From Achatina immaculata (Eukaryota; Mollusca; Gastropoda; Stylommatophora; Achatinidae), in contig CM019715.1 of assembly GCA_009760885.1 (NCBI GenBank), positions 24,207,642 through 24,271,641 of the forward strand: a DNA stretch of 64,000 bases, written 5' to 3'. Below the pieces are notes generated by a model that saw only the letters and a list, made by a program, of their open reading frames with translations, was not told where the DNA came from and ran no database searches. How positions within the stretch are numbered: the stretch's first letter is position 1; every line of letters begins with the position of its first letter. A program made the position numbers and the translations under genes. Below, one piece after another: positions 11,232 to 21,340 of this stretch.

Positions 11232-11632
11232 CATACTTTACACAGCTTACTACACCTCCAGCTCTACCATACCTCTACACTGCTAACAACACCTCCAGCT
11301 CTACCATACCTCTACACTGCTAACTACACCTCCAGCTCTACCATACCTCTACACTGCTAACAACACCTCCAGCTCTACCATACCTCTACACTGCTAACAA
11401 CATCTCCAGCTCTACCATACCTCTACACTGCTAACAACACCTCCAGCTCTACCATACCTCTACACTGTTAACTAAACCTCCAACTCTACCATACCTCTAC
11501 ACTGCTAACTAAACCTCCAACTCGACCATACCTTTACACAGCTAACTACACCTTCAGCTCTACCATACCTTTATACAGCTAACTACACCTCTAGCTCTAC
11601 CATACCTCTACACTGCTAAGTACCTCTCCAGA
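11232..11632. repeat. Minisatellite, about 36 bp x 11
   Basis: Head-to-tail copies of CTCCAGCTCTACCATACCTC followed by TACACTGCTAACAACAC. The central units are nearly identical and the outer ones drift. Flanking 11,057-11,231 and 11,633-11,886 hold no recognisable gene. Confidence 0.88.
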
Positions 11633-11886
11633 TCTGTTGTATGTTTTATTCTGTGCGTTAATACTGCTTGATAGGCATTTCTTGTATGACATTTTGTTCT
11701 CTGCGCCTTAATGTCTGTATTGTCTGCGTTTATCTAGCTCCTCTTGTAGTATGAGTAGATGTGGTTACCTTTTGTCCATTGGCTTTTTCAGCATGATTGG
11801 TTCGTCTATTATTTTCTTTAGTGTCAATCTTTATCTGTGTTGAGAGTGTTTGTGCTTTGTATCTTACCGCATGCTTTAGTTTCACA

Positions 11887-12066
11887 TTAAGTCGATAGTA
11901 TGCTGTTCTCTCGTGCTAGACGGCTGCTCGTCCTACCAGAGTCCGTGTTCGAATCCCAGGTAATTCTCTTGTGATTTTTCTTTCTCTCACGTCTCACTAA
12001 AGTGCTTTGTCTACGATTTTTCGAGGTCTAATTCTACAAAATTTGTTCTCTTACTTTACCTTACCA
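11887..12066 (+). mobile_element. tRNA-derived SINE copy
   Basis: Contains TGCTAGACGGCTGCTCGTCC and the RNA polymerase III B-box-like GTTCGAATCCCAGG, followed by the body CTCACTAAAGTGCTTTGTCT and a 3' part ending TTGTTCTCTTACTTTACC. The same unit recurs at 12,353, 15,117 (minus), 20,405 (minus), 20,689 and 21,118. The sequence 12,067-12,350 is a further repeated body matching 20,822-21,110. Confidence 0.75.
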
Positions 12067-12352
12067 AAGCCTCGTAGTTTCCTATTTATAAAAAAATTGT
12101 TCCTTAAAACTATACCTGAAACTAACTTCATGTAATAAGTATTCGTTCGTTTGTTATTGTTGTTCAAGTTTGCACCAGACATGGCAGGAGACCGTGTGTA
12201 TGTTTGTCTAGTTGGTACCTGCTAGAGACTGGATCTAAGCTACGGAATTTCTGTGTCACGACCTCGTCTCTTTCCGAGTGTCACGGTCTCTCTACTGAGC
12301 AGTTACTAAAGACAATGTGAACAAAACACCTTTTTTTTTGGGGGGGGGGTAC

Positions 12353-12660
12353 TAATTGGCTAGGTCGATAGTACGCTGTTCTCTCGTGGCTAGACGGCTG
12401 CTCGTCCTACCGGAGTCCGTGTTCGAATCCAAGGTAATTCTCTTGTGATTTTTCTTTCTCTCACGTCTCACTAAAGTGCTTTGTCTACGATTTTTTCGAG
12501 GTCTAATCCTACAAAATTTGTTCTCTTACTTTACCGTAACAGATAAAAGGGATGGCGACTGCAGTAAAACTGGTTAATATAAATAAGGTAGATAGAGGTG
12601 TATGGTGCAGTTTTATTCTATCTACCTTACTTTACCGTACCAAAGCCTCGTAGCTTCATA
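12353..12660 (+). mobile_element. tRNA-derived SINE copy interrupted by an 88 bp insertion
   Basis: The A-box-like TGGCTAGGTCG sits at about 12,357 and the B-box-like GTTCGAATCC at about 12,420. The 3' body is interrupted at 12,539-12,626 by a small element flanked by TTACTTTACCGTA repeats, after which CAAAGCCTCGTAG of the same repeat resumes. Confidence 0.75.
12539..12626 (+). mobile_element. Small retroposon-like element with 13 bp target duplication
   Basis: Eighty-eight bases starting ACAGATAAAAGGGATGGCGA and ending TCTATCTACC, flanked by TTACTTTACCGTA at 12,526-12,538 and 12,627-12,639. Related copies lie at 52,110-52,225 and, inverted, at 57,574-57,761. It has an internal inverted pair, GGTAGATAGA and TCTATCTACC. 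No coding capacity. Confidence 0.7.
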
Positions 12661-13279
12661 TTTATTTTAAAAAATGTTCCTTAATGTTTCACAGTGTTGC
12701 CAGATGTTGTGTCTGTGAAAGTGTTTATCAGGTGTGTCGTGTGTTCTACAAATTGTTTGTTCTGGAAAAGTGTGTTGTTAAATTTCCAGTGTGGTGATCG
12801 TTTTAAAGGTATACTTGTAGGTACTGTATTTGTTATTGCAACGACTGCCTTGTGGTCTGTGAACTGTAATGTACTAGGGCTTGTGTTTCATGGTATGTAC
12901 TTGGTGTGTAAATCCTGTCTAATCCAGCTCCTCTGCTCTGTGTGTGTTGCGTTTATGAGTGATGTCTCTGTCTTGGAAACGTGTACGTGTCTAGATCTAC
13001 TAGAGCATAGTGTTCATTATATCCTGCAAACATCTTCAGTAGGTGTCTCTCATAAGTGTTGGTTCTAGCTACGTGAGTGCTAGCTTGGCCTCTTATAATG
13101 TCTAAATCTGATATGACACAATTAATATAATGTTCTGTCCTCCGTATGTGCGTTTGAGTAGAGATTCCAGGTCTTTGTATAATTTGGCCTGGAATGTACG
13201 GTGAGGTGGTGCGTGTATGTTGATTATAGTCTAAGTGTGTGAGTTGTTTGTTACCGCTACTGCAGCGGTACTCCCACAG

Positions 13280-13780
13280 CTATCTCTATTTGTCCTGACT
13301 ACCTGCCACCTGTCTCATGTCTGTATTATTTGTCCTGACTACCTGCCACATTTCTGATGTCTGTAGTATTTGTCCTGACTACCTGCCACCTGTATGATGT
13401 CTGTATTATTTGTTCTAACTACTTCCCACTTGCCTCATGTCTACATTATTTGTTCTAACTACCTCCCACCTGACTCATGTCTACATTATTTGTCCTAACT
13501 ACCTCCCACTTGTCTGATGTCTGAATTAGTTGTCCTAACTACCTACCGAATATCTCATGTCTGTATTATTTGTCCTAACTACCTCCCCCCTGTCTGATGT
13601 CTATATTAGTTGTCTTACCTACCTCCCACCTGTCTGATGTCTGTATTATTTGTCCTAACTACCTCCCCCCTGTCTGATGTCTATATTAGTTGTCCTACCT
13701 ACCTCCCACCTGTCTGATGTCTATATTAGTTGTCCTACCTACCTCCCACCTGTCTGATGTCTGTATTATTGTCACCCCGG
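13280..13780 (-). repeat. 40 bp minisatellite inside Tx1-like LINE
   Basis: About twelve copies of a 40 bp unit; plus-strand landmarks are TTGTCCTAACTACCTCCCAC and TGTCTGATGTCTGTATTA. The same array occurs in the plus-strand LINE at the same internal position. Confidence 0.85.
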
Positions 13781-14181
13781 TTCTTACTGCGTGTGTGGTA
13801 ATCTAAAACATGCGTGCCTGAATCCTAGCTATTTTGTGATCTGTGCTGCGTGTTTGTCTGTATGTATATCTGTCTCTTGTATCAAAATGAAATCTGGTTT
13901 TTGTGTATGTTTTAGAGAGGCTGTAGCTTTGTGCGCAAGCCTCTAATGTTAATATTTAAAACTCTCACTTCCCTATCCATTTCCAAGAAGAAGAAGAAGC
14001 ATTTCGTCTATTGGGGGATGTGTGTGTGTGTTAGGAAATGTTGTTGTAAACTATTAAAACATACTTAACTAGGTTGTCTTATGGTGTCCCGGTGATGTCT
14101 AGTTGACATTTTCTCGCTCTAGGCTGGATATGGCTGAAACTCTGGTCTCCTTGTGCTCCGGTCTGGTTCTGAGCTGCTGGG

Positions 14182-14835
14182 TTAATTTCCCAGCAGTACG
14201 AGCCCCATCGGATATTTCTGCCCAAGACAGGTACCCTTTGGAGTGAGTGACAGTGGTCTCTTCCGTGCCACTGTCTTCCCGTTCTGATGTCTCGTAGTTC
14301 CGGCGTGAGTGGAACTTCCAGCTCCGATGTATGCGGCGGCGGTGGCGTTATTGACCTTGGTTGTGCTGCTGCGGGTTCGATCTGGCCCTTTTCCTGTAGA
14401 TTTAGAAGCCGTCAGCAGTGAGCCAGTCCTCATCGCTTGATCTGATCGTCTCTGGTTCTGGTTTATCTTGTGAGATAGTAGATCCGAGATGCCATGAGTG
14501 ACACGATTTCTTGCACTGCGTTCATTTATCTTCTCTGGGCACTGGACCTGTGAGTGTTATCAAGAGGGTCCCCTGCTGATGGCACGCTTCAATGTCTAGG
14601 TCATCTGTGTTGAGGTCCACTGTCTGTACGCTTCTCTTCCTTGTCGGCTGAGTTGTGAGCTGTCTGCTTTGTACCTGCCATCTTTCAGTTTCCTTGCGTC
14701 TTGTGATGTGACGTGATAATTCACAATGGTGCGGGGAGACTTTCGGGCGGACTGTCCACCTTTTTTGTATGACAAGACCAACAGTTGAACACTTGGATTC
14801 CAGTCCCACCTACAACAAAGGCAAGTTCCAACCAT
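14182..14835 (-). pseudogene. Tx1-like LINE ORF1 remnant
   Basis: Several overlapping minus-strand frames carry pieces matching the plus-strand copy at 22.86-23.1 kb: KLKDGRYK, SQLSRQGREAYRQ and HQQGTLLITL. The frame shifts at least once. ORF1 of this group encodes an RNA-binding protein; its zinc knuckle is not visible here. The remainder (MRTGSLLTASKSTGKGPDRT) is Thr/Ser-rich and unrecognised. Confidence 0.55.
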
Positions 14836-15116
14836 AGACCGTGATTGTCTCCCCTTTGTCGGAAAACTACAAACAAGTGATCGGTCAGACTATTCCTCCA
14901 TACCTAGACCCCAGCTACCTGCACCTGCAGGAGCTGGACCGCCAGTTCATTTCCCACTTCGAAGAGGTACAGACGAGCAGAATCACTGTTCGCTAACACC
15001 ACTTTATTCTGACTCAGCAACAGGTGTACGAGCTATGAAGTCGTTGCTAGGAACTATTTATGCCAGATCAGAGAAAATAATTGCGGCACACTACACGGGC
15101 GGTAAAGTAAGATAAT
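14836..15116 (+). other. Short open stretch of unknown origin
   Basis: A plus-strand frame from about 14,835 to 14,997 reads VIVSPLSENYKQVIG and LDPSYLHLQELDRQFISHFE without a stop, then ends. It lies next to ORF1 remnants and may belong to the same or another LINE. No start codon or splice site defines it. Confidence 0.25.
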
Positions 15117-15480
15117 ACAGTTTAGATCTTGAAAAAATCGTAGACAAGGCACTGTAGTGAGAAGTGTGAGAAAGAAAAATCACAAGAGAATTATCTGGGA
15201 TTCGAACTACGGACTCCGGTAGGACGAGTAACCGTCTAGCCACGAGAGAACAACGTACTAACGAACTGCGCTATCTCGCACCTAAAAAAAAAACACACAC
15301 ACACAGAAGATATTTGAAAGCGAAGTCATTAAGAACTGTTCAGTCGATACCAGGATCGTGTCACCCGTAAAGAAACGAGGTCATGACACAGAATTATGTA
15401 GCTTAGATTCAGTCTCTCTAGCAGGTACCAACTTTAGACAAACATACACACGGTCTCCAAATATAGAGAAACGTGGCAAT
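15117..15480 (-). mobile_element. tRNA-derived SINE copy, minus strand, with both polymerase III boxes
   Basis: Read on the minus strand, the A-box TAGCGCAGTTCG fits the TRGCNNAGTNG consensus well and the B-box-like AGTTCGAATCCC follows about 60 bases later. The body continues to 15,117. Sequence 15,300-15,480 matches the extended repeat body seen at 12,190-12,320. This is the best evidence for the tRNA origin of the family. Confidence 0.75.
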
Positions 15481-15559
15481 AACAATGACCAGCGACTCGT
15501 CTCAGCAGCTACACTCTGTTCCACACCACACCAGCACATTTTGATTTTCTAACATTTAA

Positions 15560-16020
15560 CTTATCTGTTGCTAAATACTTATGTCAATATATGTTGTTAA
15601 ATAGTTACGCTATTATTTGGATGGTACTAAATAGTTATGGTATTACATGTTGCTAAATAGTTATGTTATTATCTGATGTTAAACAGTTATCTGTGGCTAA
15701 TTAGTCAGCAATTATTGAGGAAAGACGCTGGCGGTGGTTGGGACATGTGCTCCGAATGACTGACAACTCACTACCAAAATAGCACTAAGATGGACACCAC
15801 AGGGAAACAGAAGTAAGAGTAGACCAAAAGAGACATGGATAAGAACAACAGAGAGGATGTTGAGCAATAGAGAGCTCATCTGGGCAAGAGCAGAAAAAAA
15901 GGCGAAGGACAGGCATTTGTGGAAAGCTCTTGCGGAAGCCCCATGTCCCCTGGGCACTTAAGGTTCAGAGAGAATTAGTTATGCTATTATACGTTGCTAA
16001 ATAGTCGTGATACGTTACTA
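15560..16020. repeat. Diverged tandem array, about 40 bp, interrupted by a LINE tail
   Basis: Units built on GTTGCTAAATAGTTATGTTA run from about 15,568 to 15,705 and resume at 15,973-16,020. The interruption is a LINE tail flanked by AATTAGT. Confidence 0.65.
15706..15972 (+). mobile_element. LINE C-terminal fragment with target-site duplication
   Basis: Encodes ERRWRWLGHVLRMTDNSLPK, then after a stop ALRWTPQGN and SRPKETWIRTTERM, ending LWKALAEAPCPLGT. This is the usual end of RTE-group or related LINE proteins. AATTAGT flanks it at 15,699-15,705 and 15,973-15,979. A short piece of the same family lies inverted at 43,578-43,645. Confidence 0.75.
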
Positions 16021-17102
16021 GCTGCTTTAGATATCTTTTTTCAGTCCCACAAATGGAACAAAACGATTTAATATTTTACTGTAAAAGGAGAAGACAACAG
16101 AAATTAGACGTCTATTACAGTAGCTGTTTGCATAAACTGTCCTTAAGTCTTGAAGCACGTGTCTTTATTGTCAGAATTTCATTAGGTTATCCATCTGAAC
16201 TGCATTGGTTTGGGAAAATACATGCGGACACAAATACAGACACTATCAGTCCAAATGTGAACAAAATTAGCAGCATCAGATACATACAAACCAGTTTGTC
16301 ACAGATTAAATGTCTAGTACTGTTTTCTCTTTTATAAATTACTGCCTTTTTTTCTTTACTGTGGAAAAATGTAACTTGTAACAGTAATAGAATTATTTAT
16401 GTACATGAAATACAACAGTTTTGTTATTACTTTCTTTTCAATAACTCTGTATCAATTTAAGTGGAAAAAACCAATAAGTTTATGAAACTATACACATTTC
16501 CTCTTAATTGGTTCAGGTTAGAGTTTCAAAAACAACAAAACACGTGCGGGGTTATTTACTACAGGATTAATGAAAATATTATACATTTTATTACCACTTT
16601 TACATCTTTTATATAGAACTAATTATTTTACACATTAATTTATCCGTGCTGTATAACTAACAAATAAAATGCCCGGATCGTTTTATCAGTTTCATACAGA
16701 AAAAAAAAACTGAGACTAGTGAGAAATGAAAATTAACACGAAAATAATATCCTTAAAACAATGAAAATGTACTGCAGACGACTAGAAGATTTGTATAAGG
16801 ACATATGTATGAATCAGGAAAGGTAGGATACCAACAAAACAAATGCAAAATTAGGATTTGATTGGATAGAGGTAACATCAAGAGATGACTGTAAGAGGTG
16901 GCATGCTCACATGCTCTGGAGATAAATTGTAGCAATCATTCTTGGAGGAACAACACAAGATGATGATGCGACAGTAAGAAAACGTAATACATCAAGTAAA
17001 TGTGATGTAAAAAATAATATAACATAAAATGAAATATAATATAAAATGAAATATAAAATAAAAAGAAATATAAAATGAAATACAATTTAAATGAAATATA
17101 AG
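15980..17102. other. Noncoding stretch
   Basis: AT-rich with no supported gene. 17,020-17,100 is a degenerate ATAAAATGAAATAT array. Confidence 0.5.
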
Positions 17103-18100
17103 ACATGGTCCGGTATAAAGCATGGCTGGATTTAACTGACGTAGTGCGCAGAAACTGAATACGTATGAAAAAAAAATGACGTCAGAGATGAAGCAGACAA
17201 ACGGTCATTTTTAACAATGGCTTCTTGGCAAACACAACATCGCGCATTCACCGATGAAACGTATTTTAAAAGTGGAGAATCGTCTATTACTGTACAACGA
17301 AAGTTTCGTCGCCATTTTGAGTTTCATCCTCGTGATAATGCTCCCGATCGGAGGACAAAACAATTTTGAGGTGGGTCCAAAAATTTAAGGAAACCACTAA
17401 TTGCTTTAATAATAAGTCTACTGGTCGTCCAAGAACTCAACAGACACCTGAACGAATTCAAGAAGTCCGCAACACATTGCTGAGTAGCCTTCGGCGATCA
17501 GCTGTTAGGAAAGCTTTGGCACCTGGCATCCTCTTACTGTTAATAGTGATCTTTATGTGCAGATGCTAACTGAATACTTCATTCTAGACTTGGCCAATAG
17601 AAATAAGAGACTAATATAGTTTCAACAAGATGAACCAACTGCTCACATAGCCCGTCAGTACATGGCCGTGCTGCGACAAGCATTTCCCAGTCGTCTTATT
17701 TCCAGATTTGGGGATATTCATTGGCCGGCAAGGTCACCGGATTTATCGGCCGCAGACTTCTTTTTTTTTTTTTTTGGGGGGGGGGTATCTCAAGAACACG
17801 GTGTATGCTTGTCTACCACAGTCAATTGCAGACCCAAAAGATCGAATCCGACACTTCATTCAAAATATCCCTTTGAACATGTTAAATGGTGTTATGCAGG
17901 AATTTTCCAGATGCCTGGCTAAGTGTATCAAATGTAATGGCCGTCATCTAACCGGCGTAATTTTCAAAACCTAAATATGATTGTCAGTAATAATAACAAT
18001 ACCCAGTTTTCTGAGTTTCATTTCACTTTTTTTTTAACATGTTTAGCGCTTATTTATTTTCCATTTAAAAAATCCAGCTGTGCTTTATGCCGGGCCCTGT
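17103..18100 (+). mobile_element. Mariner-family transposon, internally deleted
   Basis: Imperfect 28 bp terminal inverted repeats lie at 17,103-17,130 and 18,073-18,100 (ACATGGTCCGGTATAAAGCA and the complement of the right end, ACAGGGCCCGGCATAAAGCA). No clear TA target duplication remains. A transposase remnant fills the interior. The element is shorter than usual because the centre of the gene is missing. Confidence 0.8.
17217..17973 (+). pseudogene. Mariner-family transposase pseudogene
   Basis: Starts MASWQTQHRAFTDETY at 17,217 with a helix-turn-helix-like N-terminus. A frameshift near 17,365 leads into RWVQKFKETTNCFNNKSTGR. A deletion at about 17,515 joins the DNA-binding part to the end of the catalytic domain, including FQQDEPTAHIARQYM (second Asp) and HWPARSPDLSAADFF (third acidic residue). 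The first catalytic Asp lies in the deleted part. The reading continues after a T-run and G-run (17,759-17,785) to HLTGVIFKT and a stop. The enzyme cut and pasted DNA at TA sites; this copy cannot. Confidence 0.82.
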
Positions 18101-18602
18101 GTAACATGAAATAAATGAGAACTACTGAACGTGAATTTAACTCTTTGTAAACAAACAAAAATGGCACACAGTTTTTTTAAATTATAACAAATAAGAGAAA
18201 TCATGTTTTAACACGGCGGAAACTGTGACTGTTGGCCTTGAACAAAATGATATGAGAGTTTCAAACTGGAATCCTCAAAACAAAGAACAAAAGTCACACA
18301 GACATATTTTGCGTCATTTTTTTTACAGTCAATTAAATGTCTAATAATAGCAAAAGAGTTAAAAATGCCAATTTACATGGCAATATTACCATTTGAAGTG
18401 GGAAATATTGATATTATTAATGGTATAGCGGACCACTCCAAGCAGAACGATCAAATCAGAACAGTAAAGAGAAAGTCTACATCAGATATAATTTTTAAAA
18501 CAAAGTACAAAACGTGAAGGACATCCACACAAAAATTTCATCTCAGTTCACGATCCCACAGAAACAGCGACCTATAGAAACTGTGCCACAGAACATTTTC
18601 AA
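18101..18602. other. Noncoding stretch
   Basis: No gene, array or mobile element was recognised. Confidence 0.4.
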
Positions 18603-18985
18603 TTATTCATTCACTTTGCATCCCTAACAGCACTTTTGAAGTCCTCTTAGTTGCAAGCAAGATGTCCTGCATCCGATGCATCCATTCACAATTCTTTGAC
18701 AATGTCTTGTTGCCATCTTCGCCTTGTTCTTCCTCTCTTTTTCCTTTTATGTAACTTTCCAAGACTGTCTTCTCCAGACGCTCATGACCTTTAACATGTT
18801 CGCGATACATAAGTTTAATATCTGTTTAATCTTCTTTTCTTACTAACCAACCTTCTTCAGTATTAATGTTTTGTGGTATGGATATATTTGTTCTTTGTTG
18901 TGTCCATATTTGAAGGACTCTTCTATAGCATTTACATTCATAGGCACTCATGTGTTCCTCAGAACATTTTATAGTCACCTAATAT
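18603..18985 (-). mobile_element. RTE-like LINE 3' fragment, minus strand
   Basis: Minus-strand match to the last 380 bases of the LINE at 9,077-10,985, ending at the tail ATTCATTCA at 18,603-18,611. It encodes a decayed EKTVLESYIKGKREE segment. It sits just past the stop codon of the receptor exon at 19,023, so it may lie in that gene's 3' untranslated region. Confidence 0.75.
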
Positions 18986-19022
18986 CAGAGAATACCTATT
19001 CAGTAGTTACTTTAGAGGTCGT

Positions 19023-19872
19023 TCAAGACCTCATTTCCGCAGAAATATTACTAACATTTGAATAAGCATTATCAACATCAGAACCTGCCATAATTTCTGC
19101 ATTATTCATATAGTCATTCTTGTTTTCACACTCGTTCACGGAGGATGCATGTGAAGTATTAGCGTAGGTAGCGTGTTCTGTTTCCTTCCTACCTGCAGCA
19201 TTGATTGCTTTCTCTGTGTTTCCATACAGGTCCTGCTTAGTTACATGATCTTCGATTCCGGCGTAAGCGTTCCCATAGTCATCGTCACTTGCTTCTGAAT
19301 TCAGACTTGAATACTGTACAACTTGTTCCATCCTAACTTCTGTGGAGTGACTATCTTCGACAGCTTCTGCTTCTGTTGTACACACATGAGTAAGATTTCC
19401 ATCTGGAACCAGTTCTCTATTGTCACAACCGTTCCTGGTTTTCATAAACTTTCTATCTCTCCTTCGTAAACAAATTAAAATGCAAATAACAATAATCAGA
19501 ACAATTACTACGCCCCCATAAACAACATTAATAATTATCATGTGATTTACTTCATCATCATCATGGCTGTCAGATTTTGCTTCCGTTGTCTTAGATAATA
19601 TGGTCACATTCTTTATCGTTAATGACGAAGAAGACGACGATGATAATGACGATGATGATGATGATGATGACGATGATGATGATGTAGTTGTTTTTATCGT
19701 AGTAGCTTTAGTTGACACTTTTGCATTGGCAGTACTTGATACTGATGATCTAGGAATGGATGTCAAGGTATGTGCTTCCTGAGTTATCGGGGTCACAAAA
19801 GTCTGGGTTGTATTCTTGTCTTCATGATCTTTCGTCGTCATGTACGTCATTGTATAGGATGATTCTGTAAGA
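19023..19872 (-). CDS. Receptor-like membrane protein, last exon (gene 1)
   Basis: The exon starts after acceptor TTTTCTTCAG at 19,873 and needs a phase-2 intron; the stop is TGA at 19,023-19,025. Counting from the Met at 19,850 (275 residues): residues 11-95 form a Thr/Ser-rich stalk with Ser runs at 57-76 coded by a trinucleotide repeat, suited to O-glycosylation. The transmembrane helix is about 104-127 (YGGVVIVLIIVICILI), followed by basic LRRRDRK. The tail has tyrosines in YSSL (180), YGNAYAGI (192, 196), YGNT (209), YANT (229), YMNN (247) and YSNV (263). These may bind SH2 or adaptor proteins if phosphorylated. NAYAGIEDHV matches NAYSRLGDHV of gene 2. The ligand-binding part is not in this exon. 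Family and function are inference; expression is unknown. Confidence 0.65.
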
Positions 19873-20013
19873 CTGAAGAAAATACATCATCAGATAAGAA
19901 GAAAACGGACATTTTTTAAAAATAATAGACTGTGATAAAGATCATAAAAATTTAAAACATTTTATATCTGTGACACCTACCACGGTCAAATTTTTAAGAA
20001 GCGTATCCGCCAT

Positions 20014-20172
20014 TCACTGACATGCAAGGAAATAGAAAACGAGGAAGACCGAGACTTCCTTGGAGAAGAGAACTTGTGACAGTGCTCAGAGACAAGGGAT
20101 GGAAGGAAGCAGAGAATAATTCCAAGAACAGGGATGACTGGAGATCCTTTATCCGTGGCCCATGCTCTCAAG
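20014..20172 (+). mobile_element. LINE C-terminal fragment
   Basis: Encodes GNRKRGRPRLPWRRELVTVL and WKEAENNSKNRDDWRSFIRG before losing the frame. GRPR..W is the signature of LINE protein ends of RTE and related groups. The fragment lies in the intron just upstream of the receptor exon. Confidence 0.7.
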
Positions 20173-20184
20173 GGAGTCTTTTTT

Positions 20185-20400
20185 CTTCTTCTTCTACGTT
20201 CGAGGTTGTTAGTCACTTGAGATCCTGATCCCTGTCGACATGGCAAAGCCCGCAGTCCTCTTCAGATCCTGATAGGAGCCCCAAAGCTTTTGCCTCAAGC
20301 TTGTGTCCTCTGACCATGTCTCATGCCTCAGGTCTGCATGATTTGGGCACTCTTTCAGGATATGCTCTGGAGTCTGACTCCACTGCCACATGGACACTTG
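20185..20400 (-). mobile_element. I-like LINE C-terminal fragment, minus strand
   Basis: Encodes WQWSQTPEHILKECPNHADL and QKLWGSYQDLKRTAGFAMST with a stop. The HILxxCP motif is the end of a zinc-knuckle at the C-terminus of I-group LINE proteins. A related plus-strand piece is at 40,448-40,620, and an RNase H piece of this type lies at 32,090-32,640. Confidence 0.65.
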
Positions 20401-20404
20401 TCTG

Positions 20405-20688
20405 TGTGGTAAAGTAAAAGAACAAATTTTGTAGGATTAGACCTCGAAAAAAACGTAGACAAAGCACTTCAGTGAGACGTGAGAGAAAGAAAATCACAAG
20501 AGAATTACCTTGGATTCGAACACGGACTCCGGTAGGACGAGCAGCCGTCTAGCCACGACAGAACAGCGTACTTTCGATTTAGCCAACTGGCACCCCGAAA
20601 AAAAGGTATCTTGTTGACATAGTCTTTAGTAACTGCTCAGAAGACATGAGGGATCGTGACATCCGGAAAGAAACGAGGCTAGACGGAG
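20405..20688 (-). mobile_element. tRNA-derived SINE copy, minus strand
   Basis: The complement of GTTCGAATCC is at about 20,512-20,522, and the full body and extended part run to about 20,688. It then meets a plus-strand copy head to head. Confidence 0.75.
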
Positions 20689-21340
20689 GCTCGTCCTACC
20701 GGAGTCCGTGTTCGAATCCCAGGTAATTCTCTTGTGATTTTTCTTTCCTCATGTCTCACTAAAGTGCTTTGTCTATGATTTTTTCGAGGTCTAATCCTAT
20801 AAAATTTGTTCTCTTACTTTACCGTACCAAAGCCTCGTAGTTTCCTATTTATAAAAAATGTGTTCCTTAAATTATACCCGAAACTGACTTCACGTAATAA
20901 GTATTCGTTCGTTTGTTATTGTTGTTCAAGTCTGCACCAGACATGGCAGGAGACCGTGTGTATGTTTGTCTAAAAAAAGTTAGTACCTACTAGAGACTGG
21001 ATCTAAGCTACGGAATTTCTGTATCACGATCTCGTCTCTGTCCGGGTGTCACGATCCCTCATGTCTACTGAGCAGTTACTAAAGACTGTGTCAACAAAAC
21101 ACTTTTTTTCGGGGTGCCAGTTGGCTAAGTCGAAAGTACGCTTTTCTCTCGTGGCTAGACGGCTGCTCGTCCTACCGGAGTCCGTGTTCGAATCCCAGGT
21201 AATTCTCTTGTGATTTTTCTTTCCTCACGTCTCACTAAAGTGCTTTGTCTACGATTTTTTTCGAGGTCTAATCCTACAAAATTATGTTCTCTTACTTTAC
21301 CGTACCAAAGCCTCGTAGTTTCCTATTTATAAAAACTTGT
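20689..21340 (+). mobile_element. Two tRNA-derived SINE units with repeated body between them
   Basis: B-box GTTCGAATCCCAGG occurs at about 20,709 and again at about 21,186. The 300 bases between match the spacer at 12,067-12,350, including GCACCAGACATGGCAGGAGA. The repeating structure is therefore a composite of about 470 bp, not an isolated SINE. Confidence 0.7.

Larger units (their letters stand above)
12690..14880 (-). mobile_element. Tx1-like LINE, minus-strand copy, 5' half only
   Basis: Matches the plus-strand element at 22.85-29.3 kb in reverse. 12,690-13,260 corresponds to 26,400-27,000 (endonuclease). 13,280-13,780 corresponds to its internal 40 bp array. 13,790-13,960 corresponds to the endonuclease start near 25,300-25,540. 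14,180-14,880 carries the ORF1-like region, with TLLITL and SQLSRQGREAYRQ. The reverse transcriptase end is absent. Many stops and frameshifts; dead copy. Confidence 0.75.

Noticed and set aside
12694..13068. 124-residue plus-strand frame rich in Cys and Val
   Set aside because: It is the antisense of the Tx1-like endonuclease region; the same frame appears in reverse at 26,803.
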